Below, piece after piece: positions 16,426 to 24,656 of a stretch of DNA of 40,601 bases. Every line of letters begins with the position of its first letter. Position 1 is the first letter of the stretch. This DNA comes from TMED27 sp964350695 (lineage in GTDB: Bacteria; Pseudomonadota; Alphaproteobacteria; Micavibrionales; Micavibrionaceae): the NCBI GenBank assembly GCA_964350695.1, contig CAYGKM010000013.1:1-40601 (forward strand), given 5' to 3'. The notes beneath the pieces were generated by a model. It was given only the letters and a program-made list of their open reading frames with translations. It searched no databases and was not told the origin of the DNA. The translations under genes were made by a program, and so were the position numbers.

Positions 16426-19320
16426 TCAATAGTCTCTTAAGGGCGCTTTATACGCTTCATCTAGTTTATCAATATCGGCTTTTAGCACGTTCTTGATGTT
16501 AAGTATTTTGCTGTGGGCGATGTGGCCGAGCATATGAAGGGCCTCGAAGCCTTTGAAATTTTTCTCGAATTTTTCTTTATTCTGCGGCGATACCGTCACG
16601 AGGATACGGCCTGTGCTTTCGGAATACAGGGCTTTATCGGCGCGCAGGTCGATTGCGGAGAGGTCGACATCCATGCCCATTTGCCCTGCAATTGCTTTTT
16701 TCGCCAGAGCGGCGCCGAGGCCGCCGGCGTTCAAGGCATAAGCGGAGGCAATCAGGCGGTCACGCGAGGCGCGGGTGTAGAGTTTATAGAGGCGTAAGTT
16801 TTCGTGGCTGTCGGTTTCGGGGACGTTGTTTCCCAGATGTCCGAGCATATCGTAATATTCGCTTGCGCCGCACTCATCGCGGGTGTCGCCCAAAAGATAG
16901 ACGAGATCGCCGATGGCTTTGGGCGCGAGGGAGATAGCTTTGTCTACGTTCGGGATGACGCCGATTGAGGAAACGAGCAGAGTAGGGGGCGCGGAGATTT
17001 TGACTGCTTCGCCCTTGGCATTGAAGCCTTTGAAGTCGTTGAACATGCTGTCCTTGCCGGAAATAAACGGCGTTTGGTATTTCACGGCCATTTCATAGAT
17101 GGTTTGGACGGCGCGCTTGAGCTGGCCGAGGCGCTCCGGTTCATCGGAGCTGCACCAGCAGAAGTTATCGAGCAGCGCGAGCTGGCTGAAATCTACGCCT
17201 GCGGCGATGGCGTTGCGCACGGCGAGGTCTAGCCCTGCGGCGGCCATGGCAGCGGTGTCGATATCGGAGTAGCGCGGGAATACGCCTTGGGAGAGCACCA
17301 CGCCTTTTTCGGATGTCATCACAGGTTTGGTTATGGAGGTTTCGGCGTAGACGCGGCCCGGCCCCTGAAGCGGCCCCATACATGCCGTGCCTTGGACGTT
17401 ATGGTCGTATTGGGTGGAGATGAATTCTTTGGAGCACACATTCAGGCGACCCAAAATATCGAGGAGCATTGATTCGTGATCGGATGGCTCGGGGGTGTTT
17501 GGTTCTGCTTCTCCGCCGCGGGTGAAGGTGGTTTTTAGGGGCGTTTCTGGATTGCCGTCATGGAGGAAGTCCATCGACATATCCATGATGGTTTCGCCCT
17601 CATACGTGATGTGGGCGCGGCCTGTATCGGTGTACGTGCCAACGACGGTGGCTTCGACGCCGCGCTTGGCGAAGTGGGCGATGAGTTTATCGACGTTTTC
17701 GGGCGGCACAGCCATGGTCATGCGTTCTTGCGATTCGCTGATCCAGATTTCCCATGGTGCCATGCCGGGGTATTTTAGCGGTACGCGTTCAAGCTGAACA
17801 TGGAAGCCGCCGGATTGTTCGGCCATTTCGCCGATGGAAGAAGACATACCGCCTGCGCCGTTATCTGTGATTGCGCTGTACCATCCGTACCCGCGAATTT
17901 CTTTAATGATGGCATCGCTCATTTTTTTCTGGGTGATAGGATCGCCGATTTGAACGGCTGTAGCGGGGGAGCCTTCATCGAGGGCGACAGAAGAAAACGT
18001 TGCGCCGTGGATGCCGTCGCGGCCTACGCGCCCGCCGGCGACAACGATTTTATCGCCCTGGTTTGCTTTCTTTTCGTGGCCCGACTTGCCGTTGATTGTA
18101 CGCGGGATAAGGCCGATTGTGCCAACGAAGACGAGGGGTTTGCCCACAAAGCGATCATCGAATGTGACGAATCCCTGCGGTGTGGGGATGCCGGATTGGT
18201 TTCCGCCGGCTTCGACACCTTCAATCACGCCTTTCATGATTGTTTCGGGTGAAAGCACGGGGATGGTTTTGGCGCTGTCGCGGAAGTATTCGGGGGATGT
18301 GCGCGGATCGGCGAGACAGAAGCCGTAGCGGTTGATGATGGGTTTTGCGCCCATGCCGAAGCCTACGCAGTCGCGGTTTACGCCGACGATGCCGGTGATT
18401 GAGCCGCCGAAGGGGTCGAGCGCGGATGGGGAGTTGTGGGTTTCGACCTTATCGGTAATGAGATATTCGTCATCAAAGATGATTGCGCCCGCGTTATCGG
18501 AGAATACGGAGACGCAGATATCTGTTTCACCTCTGGCTTCGCGGATTTCTTTGGTGGCGCGTTTGATGAAGCCTTTATAAAGCCCATCGGTGAATTCATC
18601 TATGGGGGAGGCGAATATGGTGTGTTTGCAGTGCTCTGACCATGTTTGGGCGATGGTCTCTAACTCTATGTCTGTAGCCGGTTTGCCTTGGGCGGCGTAG
18701 TATTCCTGCACTGCTTTCATATAGACAAGGGGCAGGCCGAGGGGGCCGCGGCCAAGGATGCCTTTTTGGCTGATCTCCATGAGAGCGTCATCGGACAGGC
18801 CATCAAGCTCAACAAGGTCTGCGGGGTTATCGCTGTTGGTGTTGAGAGTGACATGCGGAACGACCATATCCATGCCGCCATCGGCTTTGAATTGTTTTGC
18901 ACTTTTTATAGAGCTGCGTTGGATCAGGCTGTTTGAGAGGTGGCCTGCGAGGTCTTCAATATCATTTTGCGATACGTCGCCTTTAACAAGGTAGAGCCTT
19001 GAGGAAAAACACTCGTTGTCATTATCTGCGCCTGCCAGCTCCAGAAGCTCGGCGGCGGTGTGGCCAATATTGTCGGTAACGCCGGGGAGGAATCCGATTT
19101 CGAGCGCGAAGTCAAAATCATCGGGCAGGTTATTGAGTTTTTGGGTGACCGGATTTGCGAGACTTGTTTGGAATTTTTCGTCTTTGGCTTTGGGGTGTTC
19201 ACTTGTGTAGACATCCACAACACGCACGGAGGCATTTTTCCCAGAAGATTTGAGAAGTTTTTCTAATGTTTTTGCCCGACCATCGTCTTTATGGGCTAGA
19301 ACTTCTATGCGTGTCGTCAT
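16426..19320 (-). CDS. purL: Phosphoribosylformylglycinamidine synthase, PurSL-type fusion
   Basis: This is the synthetase subunit that makes FGAM from FGAR, ATP and ammonia. The protein (964 residues from the chosen start) is much longer than the roughly 740-residue PurL usual in alphaproteobacteria because it carries two PurS-like segments at its N-terminus (residues 1–60 with VRVVDVYTSEH; about 60–160 with FALEIGFLPGVTDNIGHTA). The PurL part begins near 190, with the active-site His230 in AQTWSEHCKH and the ATP-site segment VETHNSPSALDPFGG. I chose the ATG at 19320 (MTTRIEVLAHKDD) over an in-frame ATG at 19380. The extra 20 residues look unrelated, and the best reverse promoter would lie inside them. 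No separate purS is in the window. Confidence 0.95.
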   Translation of the reverse strand: MTTRIEVLAHKDDGRAKTLEKLLKSSGKNASVRVVDVYTSEHPKAKDEKFQTSLANPVTQKLNNLPDDFDFALEIGFLPGVTDNIGHTAAELLELAGADNDNECFSSRLYLVKGDVSQNDIEDLAGHLSNSLIQRSSIKSAKQFKADGGMDMVVPHVTLNTNSDNPADLVELDGLSDDALMEISQKGILGRGPLGLPLVYMKAVQEYYAAQGKPATDIELETIAQTWSEHCKHTIFASPIDEFTDGLYKGFIKRATKEIREARGETDICVSVFSDNAGAIIFDDEYLITDKVETHNSPSALDPFGGSITGIVGVNRDCVGFGMGAKPIINRYGFCLADPRTSPEYFRDSAKTIPVLSPETIMKGVIEGVEAGGNQSGIPTPQGFVTFDDRFVGKPLVFVGTIGLIPRTINGKSGHEKKANQGDKIVVAGGRVGRDGIHGATFSSVALDEGSPATAVQIGDPITQKKMSDAIIKEIRGYGWYSAITDNGAGGMSSSIGEMAEQSGGFHVQLERVPLKYPGMAPWEIWISESQERMTMAVPPENVDKLIAHFAKRGVEATVVGTYTDTGRAHITYEGETIMDMSMDFLHDGNPETPLKTTFTRGGEAEPNTPEPSDHESMLLDILGRLNVCSKEFISTQYDHNVQGTACMGPLQGPGRVYAETSITKPVMTSEKGVVLSQGVFPRYSDIDTAAMAAAGLDLAVRNAIAAGVDFSQLALLDNFCWCSSDEPERLGQLKRAVQTIYEMAVKYQTPFISGKDSMFNDFKGFNAKGEAVKISAPPTLLVSSIGVIPNVDKAISLAPKAIGDLVYLLGDTRDECGASEYYDMLGHLGNNVPETDSHENLRLYKLYTRASRDRLIASAYALNAGGLGAALAKKAIAGQMGMDVDLSAIDLRADKALYSESTGRILVTVSPQNKEKFEKNFKGFEALHMLGHIAHSKILNIKNVLKADIDKLDEAYKAPLRDY

Positions 19321-19338
19321 ATATTGATCTTTAAGCAG

Positions 19339-19367
19339 TTGATTTGCAATCCGGTTCACACTAAACA
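19339..19367 (+). promoter_or_regulatory. Putative promoter for nuoG
   Basis: TTGATT at 19339–19344 and TAAACA at 19362–19367 are 17 bp apart. Transcription would start near 19374, leaving a leader of about 18 bases before the nuoG ATG at 19392. An independent promoter is expected here because the gene upstream runs the other way. Inferred from pattern. Confidence 0.5.
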
Positions 19368-19388
19368 TGAAGTCCAACAAGAATTCAA
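19360..19388 (-). promoter_or_regulatory. Putative promoter for purL–purQ
   Basis: On the reverse strand, TTGAAT (19388–19383) and TTTAGT (19365–19360) are 17 bp apart, each matching four of six consensus bases. Transcription would start near 19353, giving a leader of about 33 bases before the purL ATG at 19320. It overlaps the forward nuoG −10. Confidence 0.5.
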
Positions 19389-19391
19389 GAC

Positions 19392-21458
19392 ATGAGCACA
19401 GTTAAACTCACAATCAATGACATAGAAATCGAAGTCGAGCGCGGGACGAGTATCTTGCAAGCGGCGCAAGCCTTAGGCGTCGAGGTTCCTCATTTCTGTT
19501 ATCACGAAAAGCTGACCGTGCCGGCAAATTGCCGTATGTGTTTGGTGGAGGTCGAGGGCGGCCCGCCGAAACCTGCGGCATCCTGCGCGATGGCGTGCGG
19601 TGAAGGCATGGTTGTACGCACAGATTCGCCGATGGTGAAGAAGGCGCGTAAAGGCGTGATGGAGATGCTTTTGATTAATCACCCACTTGATTGTCCGATT
19701 TGTGACCAAGGCGGTGAGTGTGATTTGCAGGACCAAGCGATGGGCTATGGTTTTGACCGCTCGCGCTTTGCCGAGAACAAGCGCGCGGTGAAGGATAAAG
19801 AATTAGGGCCGCTCATCAAGACCGTGATGACGCGCTGCATTAATTGTACGCGCTGCGTGCGGTTTGCTGAAGAAGTTGCGGGCGCGCCTGTGCTGGGCCA
19901 GATGAACCGCGGGGAAGATGCGGAGATCGGCACATTCGTGGATGAGCTTGTGAAGACCGAGCTTTCAGGAAACCTTATTGATATATGCCCTGTGGGGGCG
20001 CTCACCTCCAAGCCTTATGCGTTTAAGGCGCGGCCTTGGGAGTTGACGAAGACAGAGACGATTGATGTTATGGATGCGGTTGGTTCTAACATTCGCGTGG
20101 ATGCGAAGGGGCGCGAAGTGATGCGCGTTTTACCGCGTTTGAACGAAGATGTGAATGAAGAATGGATTTCTGATCGCACCCGTTTTGCCTATGACGGCCT
20201 GAATGCGGGGCGTTTGGATCGTCCTTATATTCGGGATGCGAAATCAGGGAAGCTCAAAGAAGCGTCATGGGACGAAGCATTTGCATTGATTGCCGAGAAA
20301 CTCGGTGAGCTTAAAGGTGAGCAGATTGCAGGGCTTGTCGGGGATTTGGCGGATGTGGAGAGCATTGTCGCGCTGAAAGATTTGTTGGTGCGCCTTGGGT
20401 CGCCGAATATGGATTGCCGCACGGACAGCGCGAAATTTGATCCTTCGAATCGCGCGGGGTATTTGTTTAACTCGACGATTGCGGGGATAGACGAGGCCGA
20501 TGCTATTTTGGTGATCGGGTCAAACCCGCGTCATGAAGCCTCTATTATTAATGCGCGCATTCGCAAGGCGGTGTTTGAGCGCCGCGTGCCTGTTGGCGTT
20601 GTCGGTGAGGCGGCGGAGATGTCTTACAAATATGCGCATATCGGCACGGACCTTAAAGCCTTAGAAAAAATGGTCAAGGACCATAAGGGCAAAATGAAAT
20701 CCAAGAAGCCGATGTGGATTATCGGCTCAGGCGTGTTTGACCGTGAAGATGGCGAAGCGCTGCATGAAAAGCTTTATAAGCTTGCCGAAGAGTTGGGCGT
20801 TGTGACCAAAGATTGGAACGGGTTTAACGTGCTTCATCGCGCGGCGAGCCGGGTTGGCGCGCTTGACGCGGGGTTTGTCCCTCAAGCCGGCGGCAAGGAT
20901 TTTGTCGAGATTATTGCGGGGTCAAAGACCGGCGCTATCAAGGCGCTGTATCTTTTGGGCGCGGATGAATTTGATGCAAGCGCCAGTATTGGCTGGAAGT
21001 GTTTCACGATCTATCAAGGGCACCATGGCGATCATGGCGCGGCGCGGGCGGATGTTATTTTGCCGGGCGCAGCGTACACCGAAAAAGACGGTATCTATGT
21101 GAACACCGAAGGGCGCGTGCAGCTTGCGCGAAAGGCCTCTTATCCGCCGGGAGAGGCGAAAGAAGACTGGACGATCTTGCGTGCGCTTTCCGAGAAAATC
21201 GGGCAAAAGCTTCCTTATGATACGCCGCTTCAACTGCGCACGCGCATTGTTGAAGAGTTTCCGCATTTTGCAAATATCGGTGAGATTACGCCTGCTGCAT
21301 GGGTGGCATTCGGGACGAAGGGTAAGGTTGCAGCCGGAGATTTTGTGAATCCTATATCGCATTATTATCTGACCAATTCGATTTGCCGTAGCTCAGAGAC
21401 TATGCGTGCGTGTACGCAAGATTTGGAAACGCCCGAGATGTTGGAGGCGGCGGAATAA
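19392..21458 (+). CDS. nuoG: NADH-quinone oxidoreductase subunit G
   Basis: NuoG (75-kDa subunit) is the large iron–sulfur protein of the NADH module. The N-terminal 2Fe-2S ferredoxin domain shows HFCYHEKLTVPANCRMC and the fourth Cys in AASCAM. The 4Fe-4S ligands follow in CPICDQGGECDLQ and TRCINCTRCVRF, then the molybdopterin-oxidoreductase-like domain from about residue 215. The 688-residue length is typical for alphaproteobacteria. The ATG at 19392 lies 71 bp from the divergent purL start. Its stop overlaps the next gene's start (TAATG). Confidence 0.98.
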   Translation: MSTVKLTINDIEIEVERGTSILQAAQALGVEVPHFCYHEKLTVPANCRMCLVEVEGGPPKPAASCAMACGEGMVVRTDSPMVKKARKGVMEMLLINHPLDCPICDQGGECDLQDQAMGYGFDRSRFAENKRAVKDKELGPLIKTVMTRCINCTRCVRFAEEVAGAPVLGQMNRGEDAEIGTFVDELVKTELSGNLIDICPVGALTSKPYAFKARPWELTKTETIDVMDAVGSNIRVDAKGREVMRVLPRLNEDVNEEWISDRTRFAYDGLNAGRLDRPYIRDAKSGKLKEASWDEAFALIAEKLGELKGEQIAGLVGDLADVESIVALKDLLVRLGSPNMDCRTDSAKFDPSNRAGYLFNSTIAGIDEADAILVIGSNPRHEASIINARIRKAVFERRVPVGVVGEAAEMSYKYAHIGTDLKALEKMVKDHKGKMKSKKPMWIIGSGVFDREDGEALHEKLYKLAEELGVVTKDWNGFNVLHRAASRVGALDAGFVPQAGGKDFVEIIAGSKTGAIKALYLLGADEFDASASIGWKCFTIYQGHHGDHGAARADVILPGAAYTEKDGIYVNTEGRVQLARKASYPPGEAKEDWTILRALSEKIGQKLPYDTPLQLRTRIVEEFPHFANIGEITPAAWVAFGTKGKVAAGDFVNPISHYYLTNSICRSSETMRACTQDLETPEMLEAAE

Positions 21459-21871
21459 TGGCTAAGTCTACGCTCGAACAGGTGCAGATTTTTCATGAGA
21501 CGTACGGGCTGCCCGTTAAGGATTCGCCTGACATTTCCGATGCCAAGACCAATGCTTTGCGGGTTAATTTGCTCGCCGAAGAGGTTGAGGAGTTGAAAGA
21601 AGCCTTGGAAGCAGGGGATATGGTTGAGGTGCTGGATGCGCTGACCGATATTCAATATGTGCTGGACGGGGCATATTTGTCTTTTGGTCTTCAAAATGTG
21701 AAGACGGCGGCGTTTGAAGAAGTGCAGCGCTCAAATATGAGCAAGCTTGGCGAAGACGGGAAACCGATTGTGCGCCCCGAGGATGGAAAAATTCTTAAAG
21801 GGCCGAATTATTTCAAGCCGGATATCGCGCAATTCGTTGAAGCGTATCTTAAGGCTCAGCGCGCCGCTTAG
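21458..21871 (+). CDS. MazG-like / PRA-PH-like nucleotide pyrophosphohydrolase
   Basis: The 137-residue protein belongs by motif to the all-alpha NTP pyrophosphatase superfamily (MazG, HisE, dUTPase-2). The metal-binding pattern is clear: E41-E42-x-x-E45 (LLAEEVEELKEAL) and E57-x-x-D60 (MVEVLDALTDIQYVLDG). The tail with KLGEDGKPIVRPEDGK then ILKGPNYFKPDI is typical of small MazG-like proteins related to HisE. It probably hydrolyses a nucleotide to a monophosphate and pyrophosphate; the substrate cannot be read from sequence. The ATG at 21458 overlaps the nuoG stop by one base and is preferred over an in-frame start at 21410 inside nuoG. Confidence 0.85.
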   Translation: MAKSTLEQVQIFHETYGLPVKDSPDISDAKTNALRVNLLAEEVEELKEALEAGDMVEVLDALTDIQYVLDGAYLSFGLQNVKTAAFEEVQRSNMSKLGEDGKPIVRPEDGKILKGPNYFKPDIAQFVEAYLKAQRAA

Positions 21872-21975
21872 GGCGCTAAGACTTTATTAATCTTTTTTCT
21901 CTACACTGAAATCAAAGTTATAATAGGGCGTACAATGTATGCGCTCTGACATGTTTGATAAAGAGGGTGTAGATT

Positions 21976-22770
21976 GTGGTTTCCGCAACATTTCAAAATG
22001 CAGCACAAGCGTCTGACCGTATTAAAAGCCTCGTTGCTCAAGATAGCGCAGGTAAGTTTAATTGTGGTGCGGGCGTTCGTTTTACTCTCGAAGCATTAGG
22101 TGTTCCCCATGTTCCAAGATCGGAAAGTGGGTCTCAAGACGGATATAAGTGGGCAGGGCTGCTACGCAGGCCTGATATGGTCGAGGCGGGCTGGAAAGAG
22201 GTCGATTGGCAAGCTGAAGGCTGGACACCCGAAACATCCCCGCCCGGTATTGTCTGGGTTTATCCGCATAATACGCCGCGAGGAAATAACGGCAAGGGGG
22301 CGGAATTCGGACATGTCGAAATTGCGACAGGTGATGGGTATGCTTCAGGTGGTTATTTCAAAAATCCTGGTGGTAGTGTACGTAAGAATACCCCCGTTGC
22401 TTTTGTGAACGATAAATTAACGGAGATGATGGGGGCGGACGGTGTTGTTCCCGAGAATATTGCTCGCGGCAGTTTACAGCGCGCACAAGAAATTTCACCG
22501 TTTCAGCGCCAAGCACGTAAAAATGACGAAGGGACTAGCGTTTCGTTGCTTAATACGTTTGGCTCGGCTTCTTATGATTTGAACACGATGGATTTGAGCA
22601 ATATGGGTTTTGGCGAGTTGATCGGCATGATTATGAGCATATTCTTTGGTCTTGACCCTAATGTTTCGTTTCCAAAACAAGAGCGTGCGGAGATGGATGT
22701 ACCTCTATCTGCTGTGACGCCGGCAGATCCTGATGCTGATACAGTTTTGATAAAACCAGCAGGGCAATAG
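21976..22770 (+). CDS. Putative NlpC/P60- or CHAP-like cysteine hydrolase
   Basis: The 264-residue protein looks like a papain-fold peptidase or amidase. A candidate nucleophile, Cys30 in KFNCGAGVRFTLEALG, opens a helix. A candidate His113 lies in FGHVEIATGDGYASGGYF, and PPGIVWVYPH precedes it, as in CHAP and NlpC/P60 domains. The C-terminal 100 residues have no recognised domain but include an apolar segment, FGELIGMIMSIFFGLDP. No signal peptide or lipobox is seen, so export, if any, would need another route. The start is GTG at 21976 after GAGGGTGTAGA. It lies in the nuo direction between the MazG-like gene and nuoH, with 104 bp and 96 bp gaps. The function is inferred from motifs only. Confidence 0.55.
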   Translation: MVSATFQNAAQASDRIKSLVAQDSAGKFNCGAGVRFTLEALGVPHVPRSESGSQDGYKWAGLLRRPDMVEAGWKEVDWQAEGWTPETSPPGIVWVYPHNTPRGNNGKGAEFGHVEIATGDGYASGGYFKNPGGSVRKNTPVAFVNDKLTEMMGADGVVPENIARGSLQRAQEISPFQRQARKNDEGTSVSLLNTFGSASYDLNTMDLSNMGFGELIGMIMSIFFGLDPNVSFPKQERAEMDVPLSAVTPADPDADTVLIKPAGQ

Positions 22771-22866
22771 TTTTATCTCTGAAGGCCCTTAAAAACCTCA
22801 AATTTCCCATTTACATTTCAGCCTCAAGGTTGCACATTACTTGATGTAATTATCGAGTGAATCTTC

Positions 22867-24150
22867 ATGTTAGACCTTTGGAACGCATACGGAATTTGGA
22901 CGGCTTGGACGTTGCTTTATATCATGCTCATTACGGGCGGGGTGTTGGTGGCGGTGGCGTATTATACCTATGCCGAGCGGAAAGTTATGGGCGCGATGCA
23001 GCGCAGACAAGGGCCGATGACCGTTGGTCCGTTTGGTTTGCTTCAACCGATTGCCGATGGTTTAAAGCTGTTTTCCAAGGAAACGATTATCCCAAGCGGC
23101 GCGAACCGCGCAGTGTTTTTGCTCGCGCCGATGATGCTGTTTGCGCTGTCATTGGTCGCGTGGGCGGTTATTCCGTTTGATAAGGGCTGGGTTTTGGCCA
23201 ATATCAATGTCGGTATCTTGTATCTTTTTGCGGTGTCGTCGATGACCGTGTATGGCGTGATCATGGCGGGATGGGCGAGTAACTCGCGCTATGCGTTTTT
23301 GGGTGGTTTACGTTCTGCTTCGCAGATGGTTTCTTACGAAGTCTCGATGGGTTTGATTATCGTGTGCGTTCTTTTGTGCACGGGTTCACTAAATTTACAG
23401 GAAATTGTCGAGGCGCCCAGGCCGTTTTGGATGCAGGCCTTGTTGTTCCCGATGTTCATCGTGTTTCTGATTTCCATTTTGGCGGAAACAAACCGCGCGC
23501 CGTTTGATTTGCCGGAAGGCGAGAGCGAGATTACCGGCGGGTTTATGGTGGAGTATTCTGCCATGGCGTTTGCGCTGTTCTTCCTTGGTGAATATTCGGC
23601 GATGATCTTGATGTCGGCGATGACCAATATTTTATTTTTGGGTGGATGGTTGCCGCCATTTGGCATAGAAGCGCTTGCGGTTGTGCCGGGGATTGTTTGG
23701 TTCGCGGTCAAGACGGCGCTTGTGATGTTCGTGTTCCTTTGGGCTCGGGCGACATTGCCGCGTTTCCGTTATGACCAGTTGATGCGTTTGGGCTGGAAGG
23801 TGTTTTTGCCGCTGACCCTGATTTGGGTGGTGATGACAGCCGGCGTTTTACTGACGCTTGATGCTTTGCCTCGTAAAGGCGATCAACAAGCCGTACCTGT
23901 TGTGAAGGCGGAAACGATTGTGATCAAGAAGGCCGTACAAGCGGTTGAGGCGGTTGAAGGCGTTGTCGGCGGCGCGGTTGAAGGCGTTGCGGACGGCGTG
24001 AAGAAAATCCTCACTCCCGCGGAAAAGATTGAACCTCGGAACTTTGAAAAGGCTCTTGAGGAAAAGAAGGACGTGATTAAAAAGCAAAAGGCGGAAGAAA
24101 AAGCCGAGGAAAAGGCTTTGGAAGAAAAACCGGAGCCTGAGGGAGAGTAG
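22867..24150 (+). CDS. nuoH: NADH-quinone oxidoreductase subunit H with long charged C-terminal tail
   Basis: NuoH (ND1) anchors the peripheral arm and lines the quinone channel. The multi-span core (1 to about 335) has the family segments YTYAERKVMGAMQRRQGP, GPFGLLQPIADGLKL and AETNRAPFDLPEGESE. The usual protein is about 340–350 residues. This one is 427 because about 92 residues follow the last membrane helix (residues 336–427). The tail is Ala/Val/Glu/Lys-rich, has repeats (AVEAVEGV, AVEGV) and ends in a very charged stretch (EKAEEKALEEKPEPEGE). There is no frameshift; the next gene starts 3 bp after the stop. The tail's role is unknown. Confidence 0.96.
   Translation: MLDLWNAYGIWTAWTLLYIMLITGGVLVAVAYYTYAERKVMGAMQRRQGPMTVGPFGLLQPIADGLKLFSKETIIPSGANRAVFLLAPMMLFALSLVAWAVIPFDKGWVLANINVGILYLFAVSSMTVYGVIMAGWASNSRYAFLGGLRSASQMVSYEVSMGLIIVCVLLCTGSLNLQEIVEAPRPFWMQALLFPMFIVFLISILAETNRAPFDLPEGESEITGGFMVEYSAMAFALFFLGEYSAMILMSAMTNILFLGGWLPPFGIEALAVVPGIVWFAVKTALVMFVFLWARATLPRFRYDQLMRLGWKVFLPLTLIWVVMTAGVLLTLDALPRKGDQQAVPVVKAETIVIKKAVQAVEAVEGVVGGAVEGVADGVKKILTPAEKIEPRNFEKALEEKKDVIKKQKAEEKAEEKALEEKPEPEGE
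23941..23989 (+). repeat. Short direct repeats encoding the nuoH tail
   Basis: A 16-bp unit, GCGGTTGAAGGCGTTG, occurs perfectly at 23950–23965 and 23974–23989 (24-bp period). A partial copy, GCGGTTGAG, precedes it at 23941. The repeats encode the AVEAVEGV/AVEGV segments of the NuoH C-terminal extension and could have arisen by slippage. Confidence 0.8.
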
Positions 24151-24153
24151 AAT

Positions 24154-24636
24154 ATGGATGGATTTGCGCGATCATTTTTATTAACCGAGATTGTTAAAGG
24201 GTTTCTTTTAACGCTTAAATATATGTTTTTCGTGCCGCGTGTGACGATTAATTACCCGCACGAAAAAGGCCCTATATCTCCGCGTTTTCGCGGTGAGCAT
24301 GCGCTGCGGCGTTATCCGAACGGTGAGGAGCGCTGCATTGCGTGTAAATTATGCGAGGCGATATGCCCTGCGCTTGCGATCACCATTGAGGCGGAACCGC
24401 GTGAAGACGGATCCCGCCGCACGACGCGCTATGATATTGATATGACGAAATGCATTTATTGCGGGCTATGCCAAGAAGCGTGCCCTGTGGATGCGATTGT
24501 TGAAGGGCCGAATTTTGAATTTGCAACCGAAACGCGCGAGGAGCTGTTTTACAATAAAGACAAGCTTCTTGATAACGGCGATCGTTGGGAGGCTCAATTA
24601 GCCTCTAACTTGGCAGCCGATGCGCCTTATAGGTGA
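24154..24636 (+). CDS. nuoI: NADH-quinone oxidoreductase subunit I
   Basis: NuoI (TYKY) is a ferredoxin-like subunit with two 4Fe-4S clusters (N6a and N6b) in the connecting arm. Both motifs are intact: CIACKLCEAICPALAITIEAEP and CIYCGLCQEACPVDAI. The 160-residue length and the N-terminal amphipathic region (SFLLTEIVKGFLLTLKYMF) are typical. It starts 3 bp after nuoH. It is followed by a convergent gene 20 bp downstream, which separates it from nuoJ. Confidence 0.98.
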   Translation: MDGFARSFLLTEIVKGFLLTLKYMFFVPRVTINYPHEKGPISPRFRGEHALRRYPNGEERCIACKLCEAICPALAITIEAEPREDGSRRTTRYDIDMTKCIYCGLCQEACPVDAIVEGPNFEFATETREELFYNKDKLLDNGDRWEAQLASNLAADAPYR

Positions 24637-24656
24637 TTTATGTTCCAAAAGAAATT

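Noticed and set aside
16500..19260. Numerous long forward open frames across purL and purQ
   Set aside because: They are antisense shadows of a well-supported reverse-strand gene with intact catalytic motifs.
19321..19380. A 20-residue N-terminal extension of PurL from ATG 19380
   Set aside because: It does not resemble PurS-like N-termini, and the best reverse promoter would place the transcript start downstream of it.
21410..21457. An upstream start for the MazG-like gene inside nuoG
   Set aside because: The added residues are out-of-frame nuoG sequence; the TAATG start at 21458 fits the coupling seen elsewhere.
21857..21898. Terminator after the MazG-like gene
   Set aside because: A 5-bp GC stem overlaps the stop codon but the T-rich stretch starts too far downstream.
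22836..22850. Operator-like palindrome ATTAC-TTGAT-GTAAT before nuoH
   Set aside because: Five-base arms in an AT-rich gap are expected by chance; no promoter could be aligned with it.
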